64,000 nucleotides of DNA from Blastocatellia bacterium (GCA_019695185.1 JAIBAN010000019.1:1-64000); one strand, 5' to 3'; positions 35,194-44,148 are shown, counted from the stretch's first letter. Numbers and translations: made by a program. The notes: a model not told the origin generated them from the letters alone.

Positions 35194-35332
35194 TTTCCTC
35201 TCCTCTGTATGGCTGGGCGTCGTTTGGATTTGTTTGTGTGCGTTTTTCGCCAGCTTGTCAAGTTTTCCCTCCAACGGAATCTCCGGTTGACCAAAATACG
35301 GAATTGGTTTTTACTAGCGGAATCAATTTAAA

Positions 35333-35358
35333 CACTTGTTTCAATCACTTGTTTTAAT
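35333..35358. promoter_or_regulatory. tandem 13-bp direct repeat upstream of tetR, candidate operator
   Basis: CACTTGTTTCAAT (35333-35345) is followed at once by CACTTGTTTTAAT (35346-35358), three bases before the regulator start codon. Its position would suit autoregulation by the TetR protein. It is a direct rather than inverted repeat, which is atypical for TetR dimers, so binding is inferred. Confidence 0.5.
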
Positions 35359-35361
35359 TTT

Positions 35362-36030
35362 ATGAAGGCGACATTTTCTCCCCCCGAACCCGAATTGATG
35401 ACACAGGCGGATGTCCGCACCCGGTTGTTGACCGCCGCAGAAAAATTGTTTGCCCAGCATGGCCCGGCTGCCACCAGCATTCGTGATTTGGCCCGTGAAG
35501 CTCAGGTCAATGTGGCGGCCATCAATTATTACTTTGGCAGCAAGGAAAACCTGTACCTGGAAACCTTGCGGCAGGCGTTTCGGGCTTCCCGCGAGGTCAT
35601 GCCTCGTTTTGACGCCTTGGCTCAGGAGGCACAGGCAACAGGGACGGTCGAAGCCGCCCACACGGCGCTCCGGCTGTATATTGAAGAATTTATGAAATCG
35701 CTTTTTGTTTCGGACGAATCGGACCGGCACATGCGGCTGATGGCTCGTGAAATGAGCGACCCGACACCCGCCCTGGATGCGGTGATTGACGAATTCATCG
35801 AGCCGAAAAGCAATATTCTCAAGCAGTTGGTGGCACAGGCCCGACCTGATTTGGACCCCGAAACGGAAGTTCCTTTTTATGCCCTCAGCATTGTTGGTCA
35901 GTGCCTGCATTATCGCCTGACCCAACCAGTCATTTTGCGCCTGATGAAACGCGAAAAGATGACTTCGGAAATGCTCGACCAGATTTCCGTTCATATCGCG
36001 GCGTTTTCACTGGCAGCGCTTTCTCGTTAA
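35362..36030 (+). CDS. TetR-family transcriptional regulator (CerR/DUF1956-like)
   Basis: 222 residues. The N-terminal HTH is clear: RLLTAAEKLFAQHGPAATSI followed by AREAQVNVAAINYYFGSKENL. The C-terminal ligand domain resembles DUF1956. It stands directly upstream of an exporter gene set on the same strand and probably represses it until a ligand binds. The TAA stop is followed at once by a 9-bp repeat array. Confidence 0.9.
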   Translation: MKATFSPPEPELMTQADVRTRLLTAAEKLFAQHGPAATSIRDLAREAQVNVAAINYYFGSKENLYLETLRQAFRASREVMPRFDALAQEAQATGTVEAAHTALRLYIEEFMKSLFVSDESDRHMRLMAREMSDPTPALDAVIDEFIEPKSNILKQLVAQARPDLDPETEVPFYALSIVGQCLHYRLTQPVILRLMKREKMTSEMLDQISVHIAAFSLAALSR

Positions 36031-36191
36031 GAAGTCTAGGGAGTCTAGGGAGTCCAGGGAGTCTAGGGAGTCTTGGACGGTAGCCAATGACACGTCACAG
36101 TGATAGGTGTTTTTCTTATGCCTGCCACTTGGGATTTGGTTTTGACTCCCCAGACTCCCCAGACTCCTTGGACTCCCCAGACTCCCAAGAC
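36031..36191. repeat. paired inverted nonamer array (GGGAGTCTA type)
   Basis: The left arm (36031-36075) has five units of GGGAGTCTA or close variants; the right arm (36143-36191) has five units of GACTCCCCA or GACTCCCAA. The loop is about 67 nt. The upstream open frame of the permease gene (TPQTPQTPWTPQTPK) is translated repeat and not part of the real protein. Confidence 0.88.
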
Positions 36192-36201
36192 TGGAGCGGA
36201 T

Positions 36202-37335
36202 ATGTTTCGTATCGGACTGAAAATGTTGATTGGCGACCGCGCCAAGTACATCACGTTGGTGAGCGGGCTGTCTTTTGTGGTTTTGTTGTTCGTTCAACAG
36301 GGGTCGGTTTTTTGCGGGCTGATGGTTCGGACAGCCAAGCCTGTTGAAGCCGTGGGTGCGCCGATTTGGGTGTGTGACCCGAATCTGCAATCCATTGACG
36401 ACTCCAAACCCATGATTGACACGGAGTTGGGCCGGGTCCGGAGCGTGCCGGGCGTCAAGTGGGCGGTTCCGCTGTTTATCCGGCAGGTTCAGGTGCGCCT
36501 CAAGGATGGCAAGTTCCAGACCGTGCGGTTGTTTGGATTGGACAACTCGTCATTGATTGGACGCCCATCGGTGATGCTCGAAGGTGACCCGGCGGCACTC
36601 AATGCACCTGATGCTGTGATTTTGGGTAAAGCCGAGTCGGACCGCTTGGGAATCAACGGCCAGTTTCCGAAAATCGGTGACACTTTTGAACTGAATGACC
36701 GGTTGGCACGGGTGGTTGGGATTGCGGATGTTCCCCGTGATTTTTTGTCCAACCCTTATGTGTTCACCACCTACGACCGGGCGATTTTGTACGCCCCCCG
36801 CCAGCGCAAGCAGCTTAATTTCATTCTGGCCGCCCCGCAGGATGGGGTCCCGGTTGAGCAGGCACTGCAAAACATCCGCAAGACCACCGGGCTGGGAGCT
36901 TTTTCCCAGGAAGGCATGCAATGGCTGACAATTGGCTACTACATGAAAAACACCGGGATTCCCATCAACATTGGCATATCCCTGACACTGGTGTTTGTGG
37001 TCGGAATGGCCATTGCAGGACAGACCTTTTATGCCTTTGCGCTCCAGAATGAACGGTATTTCGGCGCGCTCAAAGCAATGGGCACCCGCAGCCGGACGCT
37101 GGTCGGGATGATTATTCTGCAAAGTGTGACCGTCGGGCTGATTGGATATGGAATTGGGGCTGGCGCGGCAACGTTTATCGGTTGGCTGGGACGGAATGGA
37201 AGGTTGGCTTTTTATACACCTTACCAACTGCTCATCATCAGTTTTGGAGTGACCATGTTTATCTGCCTGCTATCCAGTCTGGTCAGTATCCAACGGGTGT
37301 TGCGACTTGAACCGGCAGTCGTGTTCAGGGGATGA
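36202..37335 (+). CDS. ABC exporter permease, FtsX/DevC-like
   Basis: 377 residues. One N-terminal membrane helix (about 15-35), a long extracytoplasmic loop (about 40-250) and three C-terminal helices (about 265-370) form the FtsX/DevC layout. I start at the ATG at 36202 (MFRIGLKMLIGDRAKY), preceded by GGAG, as the preceding codons are repeat-derived. With the ATPase and fusion protein genes it makes a three-gene exporter. Cargo may be a glycolipid (as for DevBCA), a peptide or an antibiotic. Confidence 0.85.
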   Translation: MFRIGLKMLIGDRAKYITLVSGLSFVVLLFVQQGSVFCGLMVRTAKPVEAVGAPIWVCDPNLQSIDDSKPMIDTELGRVRSVPGVKWAVPLFIRQVQVRLKDGKFQTVRLFGLDNSSLIGRPSVMLEGDPAALNAPDAVILGKAESDRLGINGQFPKIGDTFELNDRLARVVGIADVPRDFLSNPYVFTTYDRAILYAPRQRKQLNFILAAPQDGVPVEQALQNIRKTTGLGAFSQEGMQWLTIGYYMKNTGIPINIGISLTLVFVVGMAIAGQTFYAFALQNERYFGALKAMGTRSRTLVGMIILQSVTVGLIGYGIGAGAATFIGWLGRNGRLAFYTPYQLLIISFGVTMFICLLSSLVSIQRVLRLEPAVVFRG

Positions 37336-37338
37336 AAA

Positions 37339-37460
37339 CAGTTTTGCGTTTTTGGAAAAGGGCAGGGCACAACTGCCTTTCCTGTCTGAAAACTAAAGTT
37401 GAAGCAGGCACAGATTCCTTTCGATTGAAACTCAAAACTTAAAACCCACAACGCAAAATT
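37339..37460. repeat. degenerate inverted GTTTTGCG/heptamer region
   Basis: GTTTTGCGTTTTT after the permease stop is mirrored by CAACGCAAAATT at about 37449-37460, and CTCAAAACTTAAAAC units lie just inside. I read it as a decayed GTTTTGA-type pair. Confidence 0.5.
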
Positions 37461-37470
37461 CAGGAGTGGT

Positions 37471-38196
37471 ATGGCATCAACCAGTCTTCAGGCGGCAACC
37501 GGAAATGGCAATGGAAACGCCGCTATTTTGTCAAAAGTCAATAAGAGCTTTGGGTTGGGAGACACACGGGTTCATGTGTTAAAGGATGTGGACCTGGAGG
37601 TCAAATGTGGTGAACTGCTCTTGCTGGTGGGGCCTTCCGGGTGTGGGAAAACCACTCTTTTAAGCGTGCTGGCCGGGATTCTGGATATTGACGATGGGGA
37701 AATTGACGTGTTCGGAATTCGGGTTGACAACCTCCGCCAGGCAAAGAAAACCGATTTTCGGCGGGATTACATTGGCTTTATTTTCCAACAGTTTAACTTG
37801 GTACCAACCTTGACGGCGGCGGAAAATGTGGCCATTCCGCTGCTGATTGCCAAACGGCCTTATCAGGAATCTCTCAAGCAGGCCCGCCGGTACCTCGAAC
37901 TGGTTGGGCTGGGGGACCGCTCAGAGTTTTTGCCCACCCAACTTTCCGGCGGGCAGCAGCAGCGGGTGGCAATTGCCCGTGCTTTGGTGGCCGAACCCCG
38001 GCTCATTATTTGTGACGAACCGACGGCCAGTCTTGATGGCGAGACGGGCAAGCACATCATGGAAATGTTTCGTTCCATTGCTCTTTCGGAAAACCGGGCG
38101 CTGGTGGTGGTGACCCACGACAACCGGATTTTTTCTTACGGTGACCGGATTGCCGAAATGCTCGACGGGCGGATTTTGTCAGTGCATACAAACTAG
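37471..38196 (+). CDS. ABC exporter ATPase, DevA/MacB/LolD-like
   Basis: 241 residues. Walker A is [10 protein letters not shown], the signature is [15 protein letters not shown], Walker B is [12 protein letters not shown] and the switch His is in VVVTHD. The sequence groups with ATPases that work with FtsX-type permeases. It sits between the permease and the fusion-protein genes. Confidence 0.93.
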   Translation: MASTSLQAATGNGNGNAAILSKVNKSFGLGDTRVHVLKDVDLEVKCGELLLLVGPSGCGKTTLLSVLAGILDIDDGEIDVFGIRVDNLRQAKKTDFRRDYIGFIFQQFNLVPTLTAAENVAIPLLIAKRPYQESLKQARRYLELVGLGDRSEFLPTQLSGGQQQRVAIARALVAEPRLIICDEPTASLDGETGKHIMEMFRSIALSENRALVVVTHDNRIFSYGDRIAEMLDGRILSVHTN

Positions 38197-38200
38197 AGGC

Positions 38201-38367
38201 AGGGGTTCAGGGTCTTTTTAATTGAGAATTGAGAATTGACAATTGACAATTAAAACCCATCCAGAACTTCAAATTTCCTGATGTTCGAAAACCCTGGACC
38301 CTGGACCCTGAACCCTGGACCCTGAACCCTGAACCCTGAACCCTGAACCCTGAACCCTGAACCCTGA
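38201..38367. repeat. composite array with 11 tandem ACCCTGA/ACCCTGG heptamers
   Basis: An 11-unit perfect-phase run of ACCCTGA or ACCCTGG spans 38291-38367, the longest array in the window. Before it, AGGGGTTCAGGGTC (38201-38214) is the short opposite arm, and between them lie four GAATTGA-type units (38220-38251). Two repeat classes are thus nested in one gap. Confidence 0.92.
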
Positions 38368-38377
38368 ATGAGGACCT

Positions 38378-39430
38378 ATGCGGAAACTTGTCAGTATTTT
38401 GTTGCCATTGATTGGTATTGCTTTTGCAATTTACTGGGTGATGGTATCGGCAAAAAAACCAGCGGCGGCTCCGCCGTTGAATCCTCCGGCGCAAAACACA
38501 TACCTCAAAACCATTGCCGGAGCCGGCATCATCGAAGCCGCTGGCCGCAATATCAATGTTGCTCCTCCGATTCCAGGGCAGGTCACCCAGATTTTCGTCA
38601 AAGAAAATGATGTCGTCACCAAAGGAGCCAAGCTCTATCAGATTGACGACCGCGAGCAACGGGCAAAGCTGGCCACGGCAGAGGCCAATCTGGAACGGGC
38701 CGCCGCCGCCATTGCCACAGCCCAAACAGAGATTCTCAATCAGCAGGCTGCCGAAGCCAGCGCCAAAGCCAATATTGATGCTTTGAAAGCCTCGCTCGCC
38801 GATGCCCAGCAGATTCTGGACCGTAATGAAAAACTGGCGCAGGCTGGGGACATTCCCAATCGAACCATGGCTTCAAGTGTCGCCGCCCGAGATAATGCCA
38901 AAGCGAGGGTCAGCCAAGCTGAGGCCCAGCTTTTGCAAACCCAGGCCCAGATGCGGAGCGCCCAGGCCCGCCTCCTGCAAGCCGAAGCCGACAAAAAAGT
39001 ACTGGTTGCCCAACGCAATGAACTTTCCGTAATCTTGGATCGGTTGACGATTCACGCCCCGCAGGACGGGCGGGTGCTGCAAGTCAACATCCGCCTGGGT
39101 GAATATGTTTCCTCCCAACCGCAAACGCCGCCGATTCTGTTTGGTGAAACGAATTTCCTCCAAATCAGAGCCGATATTGATGAAATCAACGCTTCGCGGG
39201 TCCAGCCCGGCAGCAAGGCTGAAGCTCAGTTGAAAGGTGACCCAACCAAGAAAATCCAATTGGAGTTTGTCCGGATTGACCCTTATATCCTGCCAAAAAA
39301 GAGCCTGACGGGTGACAATACCGAACGGGTGGACGTGCGCGTCTTGCAGGTTGTGTACCGGTTTTCCCCTCCAGCTTTTCCGGTTTATGTCGGCCAACAG
39401 GTGGATGTTTTTATTGATGCAGGTTCCTAA
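38378..39430 (+). CDS. HlyD/DevB-family membrane fusion protein
   Basis: 350 residues. One N-terminal membrane helix (about 5-22), a lipoyl-like half (VAPPIPGQVTQIFVKENDVV), a long alpha-helical hairpin rich in Ala and Gln (about 100-210) and a second lipoyl/beta-barrel half (LDRLTIHAPQDGRVLQVNIR). It would link the inner-membrane pump to an outer-membrane channel. Its TAA stop is formed at the start of a GAATTGA array. Confidence 0.9.
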   Translation: MRKLVSILLPLIGIAFAIYWVMVSAKKPAAAPPLNPPAQNTYLKTIAGAGIIEAAGRNINVAPPIPGQVTQIFVKENDVVTKGAKLYQIDDREQRAKLATAEANLERAAAAIATAQTEILNQQAAEASAKANIDALKASLADAQQILDRNEKLAQAGDIPNRTMASSVAARDNAKARVSQAEAQLLQTQAQMRSAQARLLQAEADKKVLVAQRNELSVILDRLTIHAPQDGRVLQVNIRLGEYVSSQPQTPPILFGETNFLQIRADIDEINASRVQPGSKAEAQLKGDPTKKIQLEFVRIDPYILPKKSLTGDNTERVDVRVLQVVYRFSPPAFPVYVGQQVDVFIDAGS

Positions 39431-39563
39431 TTGAGAATTGAGAATTGAGAATTGAGAGTTTGAAATCCAAATCAAGTTGGTTTGATTGATTGAAATTGGC
39501 AAACTTTATTATTAAGGAAAAAGAACCGTCTCAATTCTCAATTCTCAATTCTCAATTCTCAAT
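39429..39563. repeat. paired inverted heptamer array (GAATTGA type)
   Basis: The left arm (39429-39458) has AATTGAG units starting at the gene stop codon; the right arm (39529-39563) has TCAATTC units. The loop is about 70 nt. Confidence 0.9.
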
Positions 39564-39640
39564 TTGCATTTCCCCCTACAAAGTGGTTTAACACGAGACA
39601 TCCAACAACGTACTTCAGACGAATGTGAGGAAGTGTTTTC

Positions 39641-40153
39641 GTGTCGCAACCCGTACCTGCCCCTGATGGCATCCAGCCTGATGCCGAACCCTGTTTTTTT
39701 GCCTCTGCCACGGAGAACTTTCGCTGGGAAGGGGTTTCGGTCACAGAGTACAAGCCGACTCCCGGACAGGAAGCCGGATTTTGCGGAATCCTGCGGCAAA
39801 CCCTGTTTGGTGGGCGAAATGAGTCCATCGGCTTTGAGGTTCGTTACTTTGAAATCGGACCGGGTGGCTGGTCGTCGCTCGAATATCACGGACATGCCCA
39901 TGCCGTGATTGGCTTGCGCGGAACCGGTCAGGTGTTGTTGGGCGACCAGGTTCGAACACTTGGTTTTCTGGATTTGGCCTACATTGGTTCGAACCAGCCG
40001 CACCGATTGACAAATGAAGGAACCGAGCCCTTTGGCTTTTTGTGCATTGTGGACGCCCGGCGGGACACGTCCCGGTTGTTGCGTCCGGCAGACCTTCCAC
40101 ATCTGCTCGCCCAGGCTGAAACAGCCCACATTCTGAAAAAAGGTGAGTTTTGA
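39641..40153 (+). CDS. cupin-domain protein
   Basis: 170 residues with GTG as likely start, preceded by GAGG. The beta-barrel core has the metal-binding motifs EYHGHAHAVIGLRGTG (cupin motif 1) and PHRLTNEG (motif 2). The function may be dioxygenase, isomerase or binding protein; the sequence does not decide. The final Phe and TGA stop (40151-40153) overlap a GTTTTGA repeat unit. Confidence 0.8.
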   Translation: MSQPVPAPDGIQPDAEPCFFASATENFRWEGVSVTEYKPTPGQEAGFCGILRQTLFGGRNESIGFEVRYFEIGPGGWSSLEYHGHAHAVIGLRGTGQVLLGDQVRTLGFLDLAYIGSNQPHRLTNEGTEPFGFLCIVDARRDTSRLLRPADLPHLLAQAETAHILKKGEF

Positions 40154-40210
40154 GTTGTTCGTTTTGAGTTTCTGGATAAAGGAACTCCCAAAACTCCCAA
40201 GACTCCCAAG
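40146..40210. repeat. mixed GTTTTGA/nonamer intergenic repeats
   Basis: Two GTTTTGA units (about 40147-40170), the first providing the cupin gene stop, face a run of AACTCCC and ACTCCCAAG nonamers (40182-40210). The two arms belong to different repeat classes. Confidence 0.65.
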
Positions 40211-40219
40211 CCGTTTCGT

Positions 40220-40831
40220 ATGTATCAAAAAGCCCTCAAACACTTGAAAAAAGTGGACCCGGTGATGGACCGAATCATTACTCAGTGTGGTCCCTGCACC
40301 TACAACCCCGACCAGGCGGGAACCCATTATGACATGCTGGTGCGTGCCATTCTTTTTCAACAACTTTCCGGGAAAGCCGCAACAACCATTCATAACCGAT
40401 TGAAGGAGCGATTCGGCGGACGCAACCCTTTGCCCGCAGAAGTCATGGCTGCTCCGGATGAGGACTTTCGGGCCGTTGGTGTCTCCCGTCAAAAACTGAC
40501 CTACTTGCGCGATTTGGCGGAAAAAGCTCATTTGGGTACCGTGGCGATTGATACCTTGCACGAACTTGAGGATCCGGCGATTATTGGGGAACTGGTTAAA
40601 ATCAAAGGGATTGGCCGTTGGACCGCCCAAATTTTCATGATGTTCCGACTGGGACGGCTGGATGTCCTGCCGGAACTCGACCTGGGAATTCAAAAAGCGA
40701 TTCAGCTTCACTACAACCTGGAAACACTCCCCAAGCCCAAGGATGTGCTTGAAATTGGAGCCAAGTGGTCGCCCTATGCAACCATTGCCAGTTGGTACCT
40801 GTGGCGCAGTCTGGATGGGGAAGCAAACTAA
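40220..40831 (+). CDS. DNA-3-methyladenine glycosylase II-like protein
   Basis: 203 residues. HhH-GPD superfamily: the helix-hairpin-helix KIKGIGRWTAQIFMM is followed by the catalytic Asp in VLPELDLGIQKAI. This is the AlkA-type lineage that removes alkylated bases. There is no Fe-S Cys cluster, as expected for AlkA-like proteins. The short length (AlkA of E. coli is longer) fits the minimal form. Its TAA stop is formed by the next repeat array. Confidence 0.88.
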   Translation: MYQKALKHLKKVDPVMDRIITQCGPCTYNPDQAGTHYDMLVRAILFQQLSGKAATTIHNRLKERFGGRNPLPAEVMAAPDEDFRAVGVSRQKLTYLRDLAEKAHLGTVAIDTLHELEDPAIIGELVKIKGIGRWTAQIFMMFRLGRLDVLPELDLGIQKAIQLHYNLETLPKPKDVLEIGAKWSPYATIASWYLWRSLDGEAN

Positions 40832-40940
40832 GGACTGAGGACTGAGGACCGAGTGGAAGACGGGAAGATATTTGGGAAATCAAACTGGCAGCAGCCAAAA
40901 CAAAGAATTCTCAGTCCTCAGTCCTCAGTCCTCAGTCCTG
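40830..40940. repeat. paired inverted heptamer array (AGGACTG type)
   Basis: The left arm (40830-40854) contains AGGACTG, AGGACTG and AGGACCG; the right arm (40909-40940) has four CAGTCCT units. The loop is about 54 nt. The glycosylase stop codon is the edge of the left arm. Confidence 0.92.
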
Positions 40941-40947
40941 AAAAAAT

Positions 40948-41379
40948 ATGGTTTTTTCAACGTTTCAAAACCCGGAAGTCATTCGCTCCATCCTGCGCGA
41001 GTCCAAGCGGATTGCAGTGGTTGGGCTTTCGCCGAACCGGTTTCGTCCCAGCTATGGCGTGAGTGCGCAGATGCTGGACTGCGGCTATGAAATCATTCCG
41101 GTTAATCCGACGGTGGACGAGGTTTTGGGGCTGAAATGCTATCCGAATTTGGCGGCGATTCCCGGACCGGTTGATTTAGTCAACATTTTTCGCCGTTCGG
41201 AGGAAGTTCCCGAAATTGTCGAAGAAGCCATTGCCAAGCAGGCACGCGCGGTGTGGATGCAGCTTGGCGTTGTCAATCTTCCGGCTGCCGAACGGGCCGC
41301 CGCCGCCGGGTTGCAGGTTGTAATGGACCGCTGTCTTTCGGTGGAATACGGAAGGTATGGAAGAAGGACCGAGGGCTGA
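40948..41379 (+). CDS. CoA-binding domain protein (YccU-like)
   Basis: 143 residues with a Rossmann-type CoA-binding fold: RIAVVGLSPNRFRPSYGVSA at the N-terminus, IIPVNPTVDEVLGLKCYPNL and VWMQLGVVNLPAAERAAAAGL. Functions of these stand-alone proteins are unknown. The protein ends in RRTEG, where RTEG is encoded by an AGGACTG-type repeat, and the TGA stop lies in the same array. Confidence 0.88.
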   Translation: MVFSTFQNPEVIRSILRESKRIAVVGLSPNRFRPSYGVSAQMLDCGYEIIPVNPTVDEVLGLKCYPNLAAIPGPVDLVNIFRRSEEVPEIVEEAIAKQARAVWMQLGVVNLPAAERAAAAGLQVVMDRCLSVEYGRYGRRTEG

Positions 41380-41472
41380 GGACTGAGGACTGAGTTCGAA
41401 ACGCAAGACAGCCTGTTCAGGGAATGCGGTTCGAAAACTTTCTCAGTCCTCAATCCTCAGTCCTCAGTCCTG
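41365..41472. repeat. paired inverted heptamer array (AGGACTG type) overlapping a gene end
   Basis: The left arm (41365-41395) starts inside the CoA-binding gene and continues after its TGA. The right arm (41441-41472) has CAGTCCT and CAATCCT units. The loop is about 45 nt. Confidence 0.9.
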
Positions 41473-41485
41473 AAATGAGGGAGTC

Positions 41486-41980
41486 ATGTTTGGTTCAAAA
41501 GAACGCGAACGCCGCCGCCAGGCCGAGGATTTCGAAAACCTTGAAAGCTCGCCATTGGAACAGGTCCTCAGCGATGACCGCGAAACGCGGGAGCGTGCGC
41601 TCAAAAAACGGCGCGGCGCGGGTGGCACCTCCGGCGGCGTGGTCGAGTTTTTTGTTGGGCTTGGAATGACTGTGGCGGGAGGTTATCTCATTACCCAACA
41701 GGTTCATGTCACCAGTGGCTACTGGAACATGTTTGGCCAATACACTTTTGGCCTGACCTTGCTCCCCTTGCTCTTTGGCATCGGCATGCTTTTTTTCAAC
41801 GGGCGCTCAGTGTTGGGAAAATTGCTCACATTTGCCGGTGCCGTCATCATTCTGGCCGGCATCATTATGAACCTGAACATTTATTTTGCTTCGACCAGCC
41901 TGTTTAACACCTTGATGATGTTTGTTTTACTGGCCGGCGGTTTGGGTTTGGTCGCCCGCTCGCTGAAACCCCATGATTAA
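41486..41980 (+). CDS. small multi-pass membrane protein of unknown function
   Basis: 164 residues. The first 50 are highly charged (Arg/Glu-rich), followed by four hydrophobic segments at about 55-75, 85-105, 110-130 and 135-158. No known domain is recognised. An ATG at 41486 follows GAGGGAGT. It is upstream of a 26-bp hairpin repeat block and an RDD protein gene. Confidence 0.65.
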   Translation: MFGSKERERRRQAEDFENLESSPLEQVLSDDRETRERALKKRRGAGGTSGGVVEFFVGLGMTVAGGYLITQQVHVTSGYWNMFGQYTFGLTLLPLLFGIGMLFFNGRSVLGKLLTFAGAVIILAGIIMNLNIYFASTSLFNTLMMFVLLAGGLGLVARSLKPHD

Positions 41981-42124
41981 CAGTTTTGAGTTCCTCTTTC
42001 AGGCAACGGTTTAGAGAGCAGCCTTGAGGCTGCTGGAAGAAAAAGAGGCCGCCTGAAGGCGGAACTCAAAACTGCCGCCTGAAGGCGGAACTCAAAACCG
42101 CTGCCTGAAGGCGGAACTCAAAAC
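41981..42124. repeat. 26-bp hairpin repeat, one inverted copy and three direct copies
   Basis: An inverted, partly decayed copy (41981-42012, TTTTGAGTTCCTCTTTCAGG) faces three direct copies (about 42048-42124) of GCCGCCTGAAGGCGGAACTC-AAAACT. The spacer contains the perfect hairpin GCAGCC-TTGA-GGCTGC. It is the same architecture as at 26129-26305, but the tail reads AAAACT in place of AGAACT. Confidence 0.88.
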
Positions 42125-42125
42125 C

Positions 42126-42929
42126 ATGCAGCTTGATAACGAACTGATAATTGAAACCCCCGAACACGTCCAGTTGCGGTTTGCGCTGGCCAGTGTCGGC
42201 ACGCGCTTTCTGGCTGCTTTGATTGACCATTTGCTCCAGCTTGCCGGGCTGATTGTGGCTTCGGTACTGCTCTATTTCATCAGTGATTTGGTCAAGAGTT
42301 TCACCGGCAGCTACAGCAAATGGGTGTTTGCCATCTGGGTAACTTTGGTTGCAGGCTTGATTTTGTTTGTGATTGGATACTTCACGGTGTTTGAAACGCT
42401 CTGGAGCGGCCAGACTCCCGGCAAACGCTGGATGAAACTGCGGGTTATCCGGGATGACGGGCGGGCCATCAGTTTCTTTGAAGCCTTTGTGCGCAACGTG
42501 TTGCGGGTGATTGATTTACTGCCGTCGGCGTACGCCGTCGGGGTGGTGACCATGGTGCTGAGCAACGAATCACGCCGCCTTGGTGATTACGTGGCGGGAA
42601 CGGTGGTGGTCAAGGAACGGGCTTCGGAAGCTCCCACGCTTTTTGAAGTGTTGGAACATCATGACCATGAAATCCGCACCCGCACTGCCAACGCTCAATC
42701 ATCCCTGCGGCTGGATGTGCGACAGTTGACCAACGATGAAATCACAGCCGTTGAAACCTTTTTGATTCGCCGGGCGGAATTGCCAGCCCAAACCCGGCCT
42801 CTGACGGCTGCCCGGATTGCGGTTCCGCTCATGCAAAAACTGGCTGTGCCACCCATGGCCAACTATGAATGGTTTTTGGAAGAAGTGGACCGTCAGTATA
42901 AGGCGAAGGCCAAGTATTTAGTGGATTAA
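42126..42929 (+). CDS. RDD-family membrane protein
   Basis: 267 residues. RDD domain with FLAALIDHLLQLAGLIVASV (segment 1), a second segment near 65-90 and SGQTPGKRWMKLRVIRDDGR, then RNVLRVIDLLPSAYAVG and RRLGDYVAGTVVV. The last 80 residues are soluble. RDD proteins are proposed transporters, but evidence is thin. The gene starts two bases after the hairpin repeats. Confidence 0.85.
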   Translation: MQLDNELIIETPEHVQLRFALASVGTRFLAALIDHLLQLAGLIVASVLLYFISDLVKSFTGSYSKWVFAIWVTLVAGLILFVIGYFTVFETLWSGQTPGKRWMKLRVIRDDGRAISFFEAFVRNVLRVIDLLPSAYAVGVVTMVLSNESRRLGDYVAGTVVVKERASEAPTLFEVLEHHDHEIRTRTANAQSSLRLDVRQLTNDEITAVETFLIRRAELPAQTRPLTAARIAVPLMQKLAVPPMANYEWFLEEVDRQYKAKAKYLVD

Positions 42930-42964
42930 ACCGCCAATCAACCAAAGGACAAAAGGACATTTGT

Positions 42965-44143
42965 ATGAAAGACGTATTCATTTTAGGCGGCGCACGGACT
43001 CCGATGGCGGAGTACAACGGCGCTTTCAAGGATTTGACTGACAGCGACCTGGGGTCGCTGGCTGCCAAGGCAGCACTGGAACGGTCCGGTGTTCCGGCAG
43101 ACCGGATTGACCATGTGGTGTATGGAAATGCGCTGCAAACATCGAAAGGTGCGCTCTATGGCGCACGGCACGTGGCGTTGAAAGCCGGGATTCCGGTTGA
43201 CCGTCCGGCTTTGACCGTCAATCGGCTGTGCGGTTCCGGAATTCAATCCATCATCAGCGGTTCCCAGTTGATTCAATTGGAGGAAGCGGAAACCGTGCTG
43301 GCCGGTGGCATGGAATCCATGTCGCAGGCTCCGCATGTGATTCGCGGGGCGCGGTCAGGCTTCCGGCTCGGCGAAGGCAACCTCGAAGACCTCCTGATGT
43401 CGTCCCTCCACGATGGTTTTTGCGGTTTGTATATGGCGCAAACTGCCGAAAATCTGGCTCGGCGGCATGAAATTTCCCGTGAGGAACAGGATACGTTTGC
43501 CCTTGAAAGCCAGCAACGGGCCACTGCTGCTTATGCAGCCAACCGGTTGCAGGAGGAAATCGCACCGGTCGAACTCAAAGTACGCGGAGGCGTCCAGCTT
43601 TTTTCGCAGGATGACCACATGCGGGCTGACACAACGCTGGCCGGACTGGCCAAATTGCGCCCGGCATTTGGCAAGGACGGCATGGTGACCGCCGGTAATG
43701 CTTCCGGAATCGTGGATGGCGGAGCCGCCCTGGTGCTGGCCGGTGAAAGCTATGTCAAAGCCCAGGATGCCAAGCCCCTGGCCCGGATTATCGGCTGGAG
43801 TGTCGCCGGGGTTGAGCCCGATGTCATGGGCATCGGCCCGGTCCCCGCCATTGAAAAACTGCTGGCCAAAACCGGCAAGACACTGGCCGAAATTGATTTG
43901 GTCGAGGTCAACGAAGCATTTGCCGCCCAATATCTGGCGGTTGAAAAAGTGCTGGGGCTGGACCGTTCCAAAACCAATGTCAATGGGGGCGCAATTGCCC
44001 TCGGTCATCCGTTGGGAGCCAGCGGCACCCGACTGGTCCTCACCCTCATGCACGAATTGCGGCGGCGCGGGGCGAAACTCGGCATTGCCAGTGCCTGTAT
44101 CGGTGGCGGGCAGGGCATTGCCATCATGATTGAAGCACTCTAA
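42965..44143 (+). CDS. acetyl-CoA acetyltransferase (thiolase)
   Basis: 392 residues. The nucleophilic Cys is in [11 protein letters not shown], the catalytic His in [15 protein letters not shown] and the second Cys in [10 protein letters not shown], the complete thiolase triad; VNEAFAAQ is also present. It could condense acetyl-CoA for PHB or mevalonate, or degrade acyl-CoA. No pathway genes are adjacent, so the direction is unknown. Confidence 0.95.
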   Translation: MKDVFILGGARTPMAEYNGAFKDLTDSDLGSLAAKAALERSGVPADRIDHVVYGNALQTSKGALYGARHVALKAGIPVDRPALTVNRLCGSGIQSIISGSQLIQLEEAETVLAGGMESMSQAPHVIRGARSGFRLGEGNLEDLLMSSLHDGFCGLYMAQTAENLARRHEISREEQDTFALESQQRATAAYAANRLQEEIAPVELKVRGGVQLFSQDDHMRADTTLAGLAKLRPAFGKDGMVTAGNASGIVDGGAALVLAGESYVKAQDAKPLARIIGWSVAGVEPDVMGIGPVPAIEKLLAKTGKTLAEIDLVEVNEAFAAQYLAVEKVLGLDRSKTNVNGGAIALGHPLGASGTRLVLTLMHELRRRGAKLGIASACIGGGQGIAIMIEAL

Positions 44144-44148
44144 AAAAC

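Noticed and set aside
36100-36201. N-terminal extension of the permease with TPQTPQTP repeats
   Set aside because: This segment is the translated right arm of the nonamer array; a ribosome-binding site and family-like start are at 36202.
38291-38367. CRISPR array or telomere-like repeat
   Set aside because: The units are 7 bp in direct contact without spacers, there are no cas genes, and the run is internal to a chromosome-like context.
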